From the NCBI GenBank assembly GCA_015152515.1, contig SUTV01000006.1, positions 1-39,456 on the forward strand: a DNA stretch of 39,456 bases. Direction: 5' to 3'. The notes beneath the pieces were generated by a model. That model did no database searches. It was not told where the DNA came from and was given only the letters and a program-made list of their open reading frames with translations. The position numbers and the translations under genes were made by a program. Of the stretch, positions 25,739 to 32,993 are shown one piece after another (within the stretch, counting starts at the first letter, position 1; each line of letters begins with the position of its first letter). Origin of the DNA: Cyanobacteria bacterium SIG29. Its GTDB lineage: Bacteria > Cyanobacteriota > Vampirovibrionia > Gastranaerophilales > Gastranaerophilaceae.

Positions 25739-27448
25739 ATGAATATTAGTAGTATCGGATTTTCAAGTCCTATTGCGCATCGTAATGTTTTATCAGTTGA
25801 TAAAAGATTTGCTGTACCATTTATTAAATCAACTCCAGCGGATAGTGTTAGTTTTACTGGTGTTAAAAAAGTTCCAGTTACAAAGGATGTTGAACAAGTA
25901 AAAAAAGCTGCAGATAGTTTGAGTACATCAACTTCTGGACATAGAGCTATTTATGGTAGTGAATTGTTTGATGCAGAATTAATGAAACTATTTTCTGTAG
26001 GTGTTGCACAATATGCACAAGAGCATGCTGCAGAAAATGGTAGAAAACAACCAGTTGTTATGCTTGGTGGTGACACTAGAGTTGCAACAAGGGAATCTTT
26101 CCCAGTAATTCAAGAAGCATTACAAAAAGCTGGTGTTACTGTTTTAAAAGTTGAAGAACCTGTTGCGACTCCAATTTTAGCAGCTATGGCAGAAGAATTA
26201 TCAGACAAAGTTGATATTACAATTTTGATGACAGCAAGCCACAATCCATGGGAATATGGTGGATTTAATATGCTTACACCAGATGGTGCTGTTGCTCCAT
26301 CAGAAATTACTCAAAAAGTAGCAGCTAATGTTAAAAATGTTGCTGAAAAAGGTTTCTATTATGAAAGAACTGCGGATGAAATAAAACCAGTTATTCAAAT
26401 TGATCCATTTGAAAATTATGCTCAATTACTTGAATCACTTGATTTAATTGATTTTGACAACATTAAAGATTCTGGTGTTAAAATTTTCTATGATTCATTA
26501 GGTGGTACTGGTGATTATTCTTTCCCTAAATTAATGGATAAACACGGTATTGAAATTTCTCAATTGCCTAATGCTGATAGAGATTTAGAAGGTCCTGAAC
26601 CAAATGAAAAGAATCTTTCTTATTTATCTAAAATGGTTAAATTAGATGATTCTGAACTAAAAATAGGTCTTGCTAACGACGGTGACGCAGATAGATTTGG
26701 TGTTATCGACGCAGATGGTCGTTATATTACTCCAAATGAAGTTATTTTCTTAACAGCATATCATCTTCATAAAAATAAAGGTTTAGAAGGACCAATCGTT
26801 AGAAGCCAAGTAACAACTTCTTTGCTTGATGCTTATGCAGATAAACATGATATTCCTACACTTGTTACACCTGTTGGCTTCAAATTTTTAGCAGATGAGA
26901 TTATTAATGCTCGTAATAATGGTGGTGATATCTTAGTAGCTGGTGAAGAATCTGGTGGTTTAACTGTTCCAGGTCATATTCCAGAAAAAGATGGTATTGT
27001 TGCTGTATTATTAATGGCTGATTTAATGGCTCAAGAAAAGAAACCTTTAGGTCAAATCCTTGATGATATTAAATTAGAATCTGATTTGCATTTTGATTCT
27101 TATGGTACTTCAAAGAAACTTGAAAGTGATGCTGATAAAGCTGCGATAATGTCTAAAATGGAAAAAGTTTTAGATGATGCTGTGTCAGGTAAGAATGTTG
27201 AGTTCCTTCCTGGATTCTTTATTGATGTTGATAAATCAGTTTCTCATAGAAACAGAATGATTGAATACAAAGGAAATTCTGATGGTGTAAAATTGTTCTT
27301 TACTAATGGTTCTCAGCTTACTGTTCGTAAGAGTGGTACTGAACCAAAAGTAAGAGTTTCAATTGACTCTATGGGAAAATCAGATCAAGAAGCTCAAGCA
27401 AATTGTTCTGCATTAAAAGAAAGTATTGATGATATTTTAGCAGTTTAA
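25739..27448 (+). CDS. Phosphoglucomutase/phosphomannomutase with N-terminal leader
   Basis: Alpha-D-phosphohexomutase, interconverting hexose 1- and 6-phosphates. The catalytic core starts near residue 64 and has all four motifs: phosphoserine loop TASHNP with S167, metal loop DGDADR (314-319), sugar loop GEESGG (402-407) and phosphate loop RKSGTEPKVR near the C-terminus. The core length is normal. It is preceded by about 45 residues, MNISSIGFSS to SVSFTGVKK, the leader also found on the proteins at 7561-8004 and 18061-19773. Such an extension is unusual on this enzyme. A bidirectional terminator follows, and a ROK sugar kinase lies beyond the tRNA-Met array, so both may serve glucose phosphate metabolism. 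Confidence 0.92.
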   Translation: MNISSIGFSSPIAHRNVLSVDKRFAVPFIKSTPADSVSFTGVKKVPVTKDVEQVKKAADSLSTSTSGHRAIYGSELFDAELMKLFSVGVAQYAQEHAAENGRKQPVVMLGGDTRVATRESFPVIQEALQKAGVTVLKVEEPVATPILAAMAEELSDKVDITILMTASHNPWEYGGFNMLTPDGAVAPSEITQKVAANVKNVAEKGFYYERTADEIKPVIQIDPFENYAQLLESLDLIDFDNIKDSGVKIFYDSLGGTGDYSFPKLMDKHGIEISQLPNADRDLEGPEPNEKNLSYLSKMVKLDDSELKIGLANDGDADRFGVIDADGRYITPNEVIFLTAYHLHKNKGLEGPIVRSQVTTSLLDAYADKHDIPTLVTPVGFKFLADEIINARNNGGDILVAGEESGGLTVPGHIPEKDGIVAVLLMADLMAQEKKPLGQILDDIKLESDLHFDSYGTSKKLESDADKAAIMSKMEKVLDDAVSGKNVEFLPGFFIDVDKSVSHRNRMIEYKGNSDGVKLFFTNGSQLTVRKSGTEPKVRVSIDSMGKSDQEAQANCSALKESIDDILAV

Positions 27449-27454
27449 AAACAA

Positions 27455-27487
27455 TAAAAAAGAGGTGATAATCACCTCTTTTTTTTT
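27455..27487. terminator. Bidirectional terminator between the mutase gene and tRNA-Met
   Basis: GAGGTGA (27461-27467) pairs with TCACCTC (27471-27477) around TAA, flanked by six A on the left and ten T on the right. It can end the mutase mRNA on the plus strand and the tRNA-Met precursor on the minus strand. Confidence 0.9.
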
Positions 27488-27493
27488 ATTATT

Positions 27494-27565
27494 TGGGCCC
27501 GGCAGGATTCGAACCTGCGACCAAGGGATTATGAGTCCCCTGCGCTACCGCTGCGCCACAAGCCC
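27494..27565 (-). tRNA. tRNA-Met(CAT), elongator type
   Basis: Minus-strand cloverleaf of 72 nt: acceptor GGGCTTG pairs with CGGGCCC through two G-T wobbles, discriminator A (27494). The D-arm is GCGCAGCGGTAGCGC, the anticodon loop CTCATAA contains CAT, and the T-arm is GCAGGTTCGAATCCTGC. A paired G1-C72 excludes initiator tRNA. The body is like cyanobacterial elongator tRNA-Met, but a tRNA-Ile(CAT) modified to lysidine cannot be fully excluded. CCA is not encoded. Its 5' end is repeated three more times upstream in the adjacent array. Confidence 0.94.
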
Positions 27566-27608
27566 ATGCTTTGTTTAGTTTACTTTGCGGTATCGCCTGC
27601 GCTACCTA

Positions 27609-27646
27609 CCTCTCGTCGAGAACATTTAGTTCTCTCCTCGGCAGAG
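27609..27646. repeat. Hairpin element copy 3 (tRNA-Met locus)
   Basis: Outer ends CTCTCG and CTCGGCAGAG, inner stem GAGAAC/GTTCTC, loop ATTTA. Confidence 0.85.
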
Positions 27647-27701
27647 TGCCACAAGCCCATGCTTTGTTTAGTTTACTTTGCGGTATCGCCTGCGCTACCT
27701 A

Positions 27702-27739
27702 CCTCTCGTCGAGAACATTTAGTTCTCTCCTCGGCAGAG
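27702..27739. repeat. Hairpin element copy 4 (tRNA-Met locus)
   Basis: Identical to copy 3, 93 bp further on. Confidence 0.85.
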
Positions 27740-27789
27740 TGCCACAAGCCCATGCTTTGTTTAGTTTATTTTGCGGTATCGCCTGCTAT

Positions 27790-27828
27790 CTCTCTCAAAA
27801 CGATACTTAATCGTTTTGTTCGGCAGAG
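27790..27828. repeat. Hairpin element copy 5 (tRNA-Met locus)
   Basis: Outer ends CTCTCTC and CGGCAGAG, inner stem AAAACGAT/ATCGTTTT, loop ACTTA. This is the most divergent copy and directly abuts copy 6. Confidence 0.82.
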
Positions 27829-27832
27829 TCTA

Positions 27833-27870
27833 CCTCTCGTCGAAAACATTTAGTTTTCTCCTCGGCAGAG
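27833..27870. repeat. Hairpin element copy 6 (tRNA-Met locus)
   Basis: Outer ends CTCTCG and CTCGGCAGAG, inner stem GAAAAC/GTTTTC, loop ATTTA. Relative to copies 3 and 4 one G-C stem pair is an A-T pair. Confidence 0.85.
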
Positions 27871-27897
27871 TGCCACAAGCCTATTGCCTACATAAAT

Positions 27898-27925
27898 ATA
27901 ATATCAATTCAAAGAAATTAGTCAA
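27898..27925 (-). promoter_or_regulatory. Promoter upstream of the tRNA-Met array
   Basis: On the minus strand TTGACT (complement of 27920-27925), 16-bp spacer and TATTAT (complement of 27898-27903). Transcription would start near 27890, just before the outermost tRNA fragment, and run through four hairpins into the tRNA, giving a leader of about 325 nt. Confidence 0.7.
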
Positions 27926-27970
27926 TATTTTATTTGTGTACATTCTACTATTTCTTTTTTGAAAAATTCA

Positions 27971-28936
27971 TTATTGATTCTTGCGATTTGTTGATAATAA
28001 TGAGGCACCAATTACTCCTGAAAAATCACCTAGGTGCGCTTTTTCAAAAATTATTTTATTTGCAGGGGTTGGTAATGCTTTTACCTTTGCTATTTCTGTT
28101 GAACGTTCATAAAAATAATCAATAGCGTTCATCAAACCACCGCCTAATATTATTTTGTTTGGGTTGTAAAAATTGATTATACTTGCAATACCAGAAGCTA
28201 GATATTCAGATGCTTCATTTAAAATTTGAGTAATTAATTCATCTTTGTTTTCAAGTGATTTTCTTATCATGCTTGTTTTAATTGGTTTATCTTCAATTAA
28301 ATAATTTTCTATATTAGATTTTCTACCTTTTTTTAGTGCTCCAATAATTCTTTTTTCGATAGCTAATCTTGACGCATATGCTTCAAGACAACCATATCCA
28401 CCACATCCGCAGGAGCGTCCACCAACATCAACTATTATGTGTCCAATTTCTCCTGCTGTACCGGTTGCTCCGTTGCGTATTTTCCCATTTTCAACAATTC
28501 CAGAGCCTATACCTGTTCCTACAAAAATACAAACAAAATCTTTTTCCTTTTTGCCTGCACCAAAGTACATTTCTCCAATTGTTGCTATTTCTACGTCATT
28601 ACCTAGATAAATCGGTTTATTAAATTCCTTTTCTAGAATTTCTTTTATGTTTAAATTACTACAATCGATATTTGGTGCATTGATTATAATTCCATTTTCT
28701 CTGTTTACTTGTCCCGCAACACCAATTCCTATATCATCAATTTCTTCTAAGGGTATGTTTGTTGTTTCTAAAACTTCTCTAACGGAATTTATAATTTTTT
28801 GTATTATTTTTTCGATACCTTTATCTTTTTTTGTTTTCTTTTTTACAGAACCAAGTACTTCACCATTTTCTTTATTTACTATGGCAGATAGAATTTTTGT
28901 TCCACCTAAATCTATACCAATTGAGTATTTGCCCAT
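27971..28936 (-). CDS. ROK-family glucokinase
   Basis: ATP-dependent sugar kinase, probably phosphorylating glucose. The protein has 321 residues. The phosphate-1 loop is GIDLGGTKI (7-15), the second phosphate loop is FVGTGIGSGIV, and the ROK zinc motif follows as GRSCGCGGYGCLEAYAS with its upstream GHIIVD histidine. ILGGGL lies near the C-terminus. It lies behind the tRNA-Met array promoter in the same direction but ends about 45 bp before it. A glucosamine or other hexose specificity is possible. Pairing with the phosphohexomutase across the tRNA suggests a glucose 6-phosphate/1-phosphate route. Confidence 0.92.
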   Translation of the reverse strand: MGKYSIGIDLGGTKILSAIVNKENGEVLGSVKKKTKKDKGIEKIIQKIINSVREVLETTNIPLEEIDDIGIGVAGQVNRENGIIINAPNIDCSNLNIKEILEKEFNKPIYLGNDVEIATIGEMYFGAGKKEKDFVCIFVGTGIGSGIVENGKIRNGATGTAGEIGHIIVDVGGRSCGCGGYGCLEAYASRLAIEKRIIGALKKGRKSNIENYLIEDKPIKTSMIRKSLENKDELITQILNEASEYLASGIASIINFYNPNKIILGGGLMNAIDYFYERSTEIAKVKALPTPANKIIFEKAHLGDFSGVIGASLLSTNRKNQ

Positions 28937-29011
28937 ATTTTATGTTCCTTATTTCTCGTTGAAATTATATCATTTTTTTCAAAATTTTAAAATTAATTTT
29001 TGATTTATGGG

Positions 29012-29040
29012 TTTAAAACTTGCCATGAATAGGGTATAAT
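29012..29040 (+). promoter_or_regulatory. hpf promoter
   Basis: TTTAAA (29012-29017), 17-bp spacer and a perfect TATAAT (29035-29040). A GGAGG site lies before the ATG at 29072. Confidence 0.6.
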
Positions 29041-29071
29041 AACAAAGTAATAGTTTATGGAGGCATAATAA

Positions 29072-29425
29072 ATGCGCATTACAGTAAAAGGTCGTAACAT
29101 AGAAATTACTGATGCAATCCGTGCATATGCAGAAGAAAAAATCGGGAAGGTTGTAACTCATTATGACCAAATTCAATCTATTGATGTGGTTTTAAATGTT
29201 ATCAAAAATCCTTCTGTGTCTCAAAGTCATACTGCTGAAGTTATATGCAAATTTGTTTCAGGTTCTGTTCAAGCAGAAGAAAGTGCAGAATCTATGTATG
29301 CTAGTATTGATTTAGTTGCTGATAAAATCAGTCGCCAAGTTAAAAAATTCAAAGAAAAACAAATTTCATCTTCTAAATCTGCTTCTATTAGAACAGATAT
29401 TGTTGAAACAGCAGATGTAGAATAA
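29072..29425 (+). CDS. hpf: Ribosome hibernation promoting factor, short form
   Basis: The 117-residue HPF/RaiA-type protein begins MRITVKGRNIEITDAIRAYAEEKIGK, the conserved first strand and helix that enter the mRNA channel of the 30S subunit. ADKISRQVKKFKEK closes the domain. The C-terminal dimerisation domain of long HPF (the cyanobacterial LrtA form) is missing, so this is the short type that works with RMF-like partners or alone. It is monocistronic with its own promoter and a terminator shared with leuD. Confidence 0.93.
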   Translation: MRITVKGRNIEITDAIRAYAEEKIGKVVTHYDQIQSIDVVLNVIKNPSVSQSHTAEVICKFVSGSVQAEESAESMYASIDLVADKISRQVKKFKEKQISSSKSASIRTDIVETADVE

Positions 29426-29434
29426 AGTTTCACT

Positions 29435-29466
29435 AAAAAAGAGCCTCTTATTAGAGGCTCTTTTTT
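29435..29466. terminator. Bidirectional terminator between hpf and leuD
   Basis: GAGCCTCT (29441-29448) pairs with AGAGGCTC (29453-29460) around TATT, with six A before and six T after. The leuD stop codon is at the edge of the T run. Confidence 0.92.
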
Positions 29467-29956
29467 ATTTGTTTAATTTTTCTCTTGTATAATTTATTAA
29501 TCCACCTGCATTTACTAAATTTTGTATTTCGTTAGGAAATTTTGTGCATTTATATTCTTTGTTTGTTGTTATATTTTTTACTATACCTTCTGTAAGGTCA
29601 TATTCTAAAATGTCATTTTTAGAACATTCATCACTTAAAGTAGGATGTTCTAAAATTGGTAATCCAATATTTATAGCATTTCTATAGAAAATTCTTGCAA
29701 AACTTTTAGCAATAACAAGTGAAACACCTGAAGCTTTTATTGCGATTGGTGCGTGTTCTCTTGAACTGCCACATCCAAAGTTTTCACCTGCAACTATTAA
29801 ATCTGTTTTTTGAACTTCATTTGCAAAGGTTGTATCTATATCTTCCATACAATGTTTTGCTAATTCTTCGTGAGAGGCTGTATTTAAATATCTCGCTGGG
29901 ATAATTACATCTGTATCAATATTGTCTCCGTATTTCCAAACTTTTCCGGTGTTCAT
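29465..29956 (-). CDS. leuD: LeuD, 3-isopropylmalate dehydratase small subunit
   Basis: Small subunit of the Fe-S isomerase of leucine synthesis. It supplies the swivel domain and needs LeuC, which is not in the window. The protein has 163 residues from the chosen start, [18 protein letters not shown], where family members normally begin. [14 protein letters not shown] is the substrate-binding loop. The frame is open for 16 more codons to 30004, but those codons contain the -10 box of a good promoter (29996-30023), so the upstream ATG is unlikely to be on the mRNA. Its short length fits the bacterial/archaeal LeuD type rather than the 200-residue E. coli form. Confidence 0.92.
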   Translation of the reverse strand: MNTGKVWKYGDNIDTDVIIPARYLNTASHEELAKHCMEDIDTTFANEVQKTDLIVAGENFGCGSSREHAPIAIKASGVSLVIAKSFARIFYRNAINIGLPILEHPTLSDECSKNDILEYDLTEGIVKNITTNKEYKCTKFPNEIQNLVNAGGLINYTREKLNK

Positions 29957-29995
29957 TCTATTCTTTACATCCTTTTTAATCTGTACTATACTTAA

Positions 29996-30023
29996 ATTAT
30001 ACATTACATGCTTGAAATGTTAA
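29996..30023 (-). promoter_or_regulatory. leuD promoter
   Basis: On the minus strand TTAACA (complement of 30018-30023), 16-bp spacer and TATAAT (complement of 29996-30001). It decides the leuD start at 29956. Confidence 0.7.
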
Positions 30024-30049
30024 TAGCTATTATGAAAAAGGAGAGGTAA

Positions 30050-30247
30050 ATGATGGAAACTATCGGACAAACAGCTGGACAAATTTGGAATTATTTAAAT
30101 GAAAATGGTGAAACATCAGTTTCTAAAATGAAAAAAGAATTAGACCTTAAAGGTAACTTTGCAGAACTAGGCTTAGGCTGGTTAGCAAGAGAAGGCAAAG
30201 TTGAAATGTCTAAAAAAGGTGCTGCTACTAACGTTAGATTAGTATAG
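30050..30247 (+). CDS. DUF2582-type winged-helix protein
   Basis: The protein is 65 residues and one compact winged helix: GQTAGQIWNYLNENGETSVSKMKKELDL forms helices 1-3 and GLGWLAREGKVEMSKKGA the wing. This is the pattern of the DUF2582 family, small DNA- or protein-binding modules of unknown target. The start is either of two adjacent ATG codons (30050 or 30053) behind AGGAGAGG. It is a stand-alone gene followed by a strong terminator. It is divergent from leuD and their upstream regions overlap, so it might regulate leuD or itself (inference only). Confidence 0.9.
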   Translation: MMETIGQTAGQIWNYLNENGETSVSKMKKELDLKGNFAELGLGWLAREGKVEMSKKGAATNVRLV

Positions 30248-30258
30248 TTAAAAAATTT

Positions 30259-30293
30259 AAAAAAACTCCGGTATCTTCACCGGAGTTTTTTTT
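30259..30293 (+). terminator. Rho-independent terminator
   Basis: ACTCCGGT (30265-30272) pairs with ACCGGAGT (30279-30286) around ATCTTC, followed by eight T residues. Confidence 0.93.
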
Positions 30294-30336
30294 ATGAGAT
30301 AATAATTTTATTAGATATTAATAACAGGTGATTATA

Positions 30337-31560
30337 ATGGAAACAATTAAAATTAAAGAAGAATTTTTAAATCAAGCATCTATGTTAGCTCGTGGAGCTG
30401 AAGTTTTACCAGGTGGTATTGAAGAATTGGCACTTAAACTTCAAAAATCAAAAGAAGAAAATAAACCTTTAAGAATTAAATTGGGTATGGATCCATCAAG
30501 ACCAGATTTACATCTTGGTCACACTGTTGTTATGAGAAAAATTAAACAATTTCAAGATTTAGGACATCAAATTATTCTTATTGTTGGTGGCGGTACTGCT
30601 ATGATTGGTGATCCATCTGGCAAATCTGATACTCGTCCAAGTTTGACCAAAGAACAAGTAGCTGAAAATGCTCAAACATATTTTGAGCAAATATCAAAGG
30701 TTGTTGATGTTGAAAAGGCTGAAATTAGAAATAATTCTGATTGGTTATTTGATTTGAATTTTGTTGATATGTTAAAGTTAGCTTCAAAAGTTACTGTTGC
30801 TCAAATTATGACAAGAGATGATTTTGCTAAAAGATATGCTGAAAATAGACCTATTTCTGTTCATGAATTTTTCTATCCTTTAATGCAAGCGTATGATTCA
30901 GTTGTTGTTGATGCAGATATTGAGTTAGGTGGAACTGACCAAAGATTTAATAATTTATTAGGTAGAGAAATACAAAGTTCTTATGGTAAAAAATATCCAC
31001 AAATGGTTATGTTATTACCACTTTTAGAAGGTACTGATGGCATTGTTAAAATGTCAAAATCATTCCCTGAACATTGCATTAGTTTAACTGATTCACCTAA
31101 AGATATGTATGGTAAATTAATGTCTATTTCTGATGGCTTAATAGTTAAATATTTTGCTTTATTAACTGATATTTCTAATGAAGAATTAAAAGACATAGAA
31201 GAACAGTTAAAAACAGTAAATCCTCGTGATTTGAAAATGAAATTGGCTTATACTATTACTCAAATGTATTGTGGTGAAGAAGCTGCTAAAGAAGCTGAAA
31301 CTAATTTTATCAAAGTTGTACAAAATAAAGAAGTTCCTGATGATATTCCAGAAGTTGAAATTTCTTCAGATATTACATTATTAGATTTCATTTCTAATTT
31401 TGATAGTGCTTTAAGTCGTGGTGAAATCAAAAGATTAGCTTCTTCAGGTGCTTTAAAAGTTAATAGTGAAAAACAAAATAATCCTGCTTTCTTATTAACA
31501 AAAGAAATGGCTCCTGTTATTGTACAATATGGTAAAAGAAAATATATAAAAGGCGTATAA
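30337..31560 (+). CDS. tyrS: Tyrosyl-tRNA synthetase
   Basis: Charges tRNA-Tyr. The protein has 407 residues from the ATG at 30337, chosen because AGGTG lies 6 bp before it; a GTG three codons earlier is inside that ribosome site. The class I signatures are HLGH (59-62) and KMSKS (238-242). VGGGTAMIGDPSGKS lies between them. A C-terminal S4 RNA-binding domain (about 340-405, LSRGEIKRLASSGALKVN) is present. This is the TyrZ-like branch with HLGH rather than HIGH. cysE follows after 4 bp. No T-box leader is visible in the short upstream region. Confidence 0.96.
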   Translation: METIKIKEEFLNQASMLARGAEVLPGGIEELALKLQKSKEENKPLRIKLGMDPSRPDLHLGHTVVMRKIKQFQDLGHQIILIVGGGTAMIGDPSGKSDTRPSLTKEQVAENAQTYFEQISKVVDVEKAEIRNNSDWLFDLNFVDMLKLASKVTVAQIMTRDDFAKRYAENRPISVHEFFYPLMQAYDSVVVDADIELGGTDQRFNNLLGREIQSSYGKKYPQMVMLLPLLEGTDGIVKMSKSFPEHCISLTDSPKDMYGKLMSISDGLIVKYFALLTDISNEELKDIEEQLKTVNPRDLKMKLAYTITQMYCGEEAAKEAETNFIKVVQNKEVPDDIPEVEISSDITLLDFISNFDSALSRGEIKRLASSGALKVNSEKQNNPAFLLTKEMAPVIVQYGKRKYIKGV

Positions 31561-31564
31561 AATT

Positions 31565-32221
31565 ATGCGATTGATTAAAAAAGTATTTTGTCAAATAGCT
31601 GAAGATATTCAGACAATCTATGATAAAGATCCTGCTGCAGAAAACATTTTTGAAGTGTTGTTCTGTTATCCAGGTCTTCACGCATTAATTTTGCATAGAA
31701 TTGCACATAAATTGAATTATTGGAAAATACCTTTAATTCCAAGAATTATATCAAATATTTCTAGATTTTTTACTGGTATTGAAATTCACCCAGCTGCTAG
31801 AATAGGCAGAAGATTTTTTATCGACCACGGTATGGGGGTTGTTATTGGTGCAACAGCAATAATTGGTGATGATGTATTGCTATATCAAGGTGTAACCTTA
31901 GGTGGTACTGGTAATGAACACGGTAAACGCCATCCTACTTTAGGCGATAATATTGTAGTTGGTTCTGGTGCCAAAGTTCTTGGAAATATTGAAATCGGTT
32001 CAAATTCAAGAATTGGTGCTGGCAGTGTTGTTGTTGATGCTGTACCTGAAAATTCAACTGTTGTTGGTATCCCAGGTAGAATTGTAAGACAAAAATTATT
32101 AATTCAAGGTCAATTAATGCATAATAGAATTCCAGACCCTATAACTTGTCAATTAAATAGGTTAAAATATGAAATCCAAGATTTAAAAGAACAAGTTGAT
32201 AACATGAAAAAAGGCGGATAA
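31565..32221 (+). CDS. cysE: CysE, serine O-acetyltransferase
   Basis: Acetylates serine with acetyl-CoA, the first step of cysteine synthesis. The protein has 218 residues. A helical N-terminal part (1-70) is followed by left-handed beta-helix hexapeptide repeats with the catalytic FIDHGMGVVIGATAIIG and VTLGGTGNEHGKRHP loops. The tail IVRQKLLIQGQLMHN and a final coiled stretch are typical of the shorter bacterial form. Cysteine from this route would feed NifS. It is co-transcribed with tyrS. Its stop codon lies within the stem of the following terminator. Confidence 0.95.
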   Translation: MRLIKKVFCQIAEDIQTIYDKDPAAENIFEVLFCYPGLHALILHRIAHKLNYWKIPLIPRIISNISRFFTGIEIHPAARIGRRFFIDHGMGVVIGATAIIGDDVLLYQGVTLGGTGNEHGKRHPTLGDNIVVGSGAKVLGNIEIGSNSRIGAGSVVVDAVPENSTVVGIPGRIVRQKLLIQGQLMHNRIPDPITCQLNRLKYEIQDLKEQVDNMKKGG

Positions 32222-32236
32222 TAAATCCGCCTTTTT
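32207..32236 (+). terminator. Rho-independent terminator overlapping the cysE stop
   Basis: GGCGGAT (32213-32219) pairs with ATCCGCC (32225-32231) around AATAA, flanked by A and T runs. The last codons and stop of cysE form the left arm. Confidence 0.92.
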
Positions 32237-32276
32237 AATATGTTTCGGTTAATTATTTTGTGGTTAGTTATATTGA

Positions 32277-32882
32277 TTACATTTTCTTTCCGCCGTTGAA
32301 TAACCAGTTGCCTAGTGCTACGAATGGGCTTGCAATACCAGCTAGTGCTCCAACGATGATGTTGCCGTGACCTTCTTCTTCTTTAATGTCGCACATTTCA
32401 GCTAATAAGTCTTCTTGGCTTGTTGAGTCGCAATTACCCCAAGTTAGGATTTTTTGGTGTTCAACGCCTGCTTGTGTTTTTGCGTTATCTCTGATGAAGT
32501 CTTCTAAGTTTCCACCAATTTCCATTTCAATTAATTGTCTTGCGATTGCTCTTAATTGTGTATCATCACCATCTTCGCCAACTAATTGTGCATATCTTGT
32601 TTGATTACCCATTTCTGCTAATAATTCATTGTATGCATCCATTGCTTTGTCTTCTTTGCCGTTTGCTAAGTAAGAACCAATGTTTGAAATTTTTGATTCG
32701 ATTGCTGCGTCACGACCAGAGTAAGCAATTTCGTATGATTCTCTTGTATCTGTGTAATCATATTTCTTATCTAAAAATTCTGAGTTGTATAAACTTGATG
32801 CTGTAACACCACCATTTACTGTATATGTTCCAGCTGTTGCGCTTCCACCCATAAAGCTACCATTTTGAAAAGATACTGTCAT
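32277..32882 (-). CDS. Unknown protein with C-terminal hydrophobic segment, probably abundant
   Basis: The start is set at 32882, where GGAGG sits 7 bp upstream; the frame is open 18 codons further but without a ribosome site. The protein has 201 residues beginning MTVSFQNGSFMGGSATAG, then an acidic helical region (about 40-165) and a C-terminal hydrophobic, glycine-rich stretch (GNIIVGALAGIASPFVALGN). Its codons are less A/T-extreme than the neighbours, often a sign of strong expression. No cysteine protease or binding motif was recognised. The start contains an F-x-G motif but not the M-N-I leader. Confidence 0.7.
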   Translation of the reverse strand: MTVSFQNGSFMGGSATAGTYTVNGGVTASSLYNSEFLDKKYDYTDTRESYEIAYSGRDAAIESKISNIGSYLANGKEDKAMDAYNELLAEMGNQTRYAQLVGEDGDDTQLRAIARQLIEMEIGGNLEDFIRDNAKTQAGVEHQKILTWGNCDSTSQEDLLAEMCDIKEEEGHGNIIVGALAGIASPFVALGNWLFNGGKKM

Positions 32883-32993
32883 AACTAACCTCCACCATAA
32901 AAAATATTTAACTAACCCACATTTATATAAAAACAATTTTCAATCGAGAATTTACTTTTCAATGCGATTTTGTTAATATTTCTTAACAAAGTG

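Larger units (their letters stand above)
27555..27881 (-). repeat. 93-bp tandem array duplicating the 5' end of tRNA-Met
   Basis: The sequence complementary to the tRNA 5' end (GCCACAAGCCC in plus orientation) occurs at 27555 (the real tRNA), 27648, 27741 and, ending GCCT, at 27872. The first two intervals are 93 bp and the third is 131 bp because it holds two hairpin elements. Each unit also contains CCTGCGCTACC, matching part of the real tRNA D-arm, and the tRNA's immediate upstream flank. Copies therefore look like tRNA fragments lacking the anticodon and T arms, with a hairpin in their place. The array and its promoter fill most of the gap from 27566 to 27970. Confidence 0.93.

Noticed and set aside
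15902-27881. CRISPR array
   Set aside because: Units are 93 or 110 bp with nearly identical content throughout and no unique spacers, and no cas genes are nearby.
27566-27962. Several overlapping plus-strand open frames with repeated peptides
   Set aside because: They lie over the 93-bp array and tRNA-Met flank. The repeated peptides simply reflect the repeated DNA, and no ribosome site supports them.
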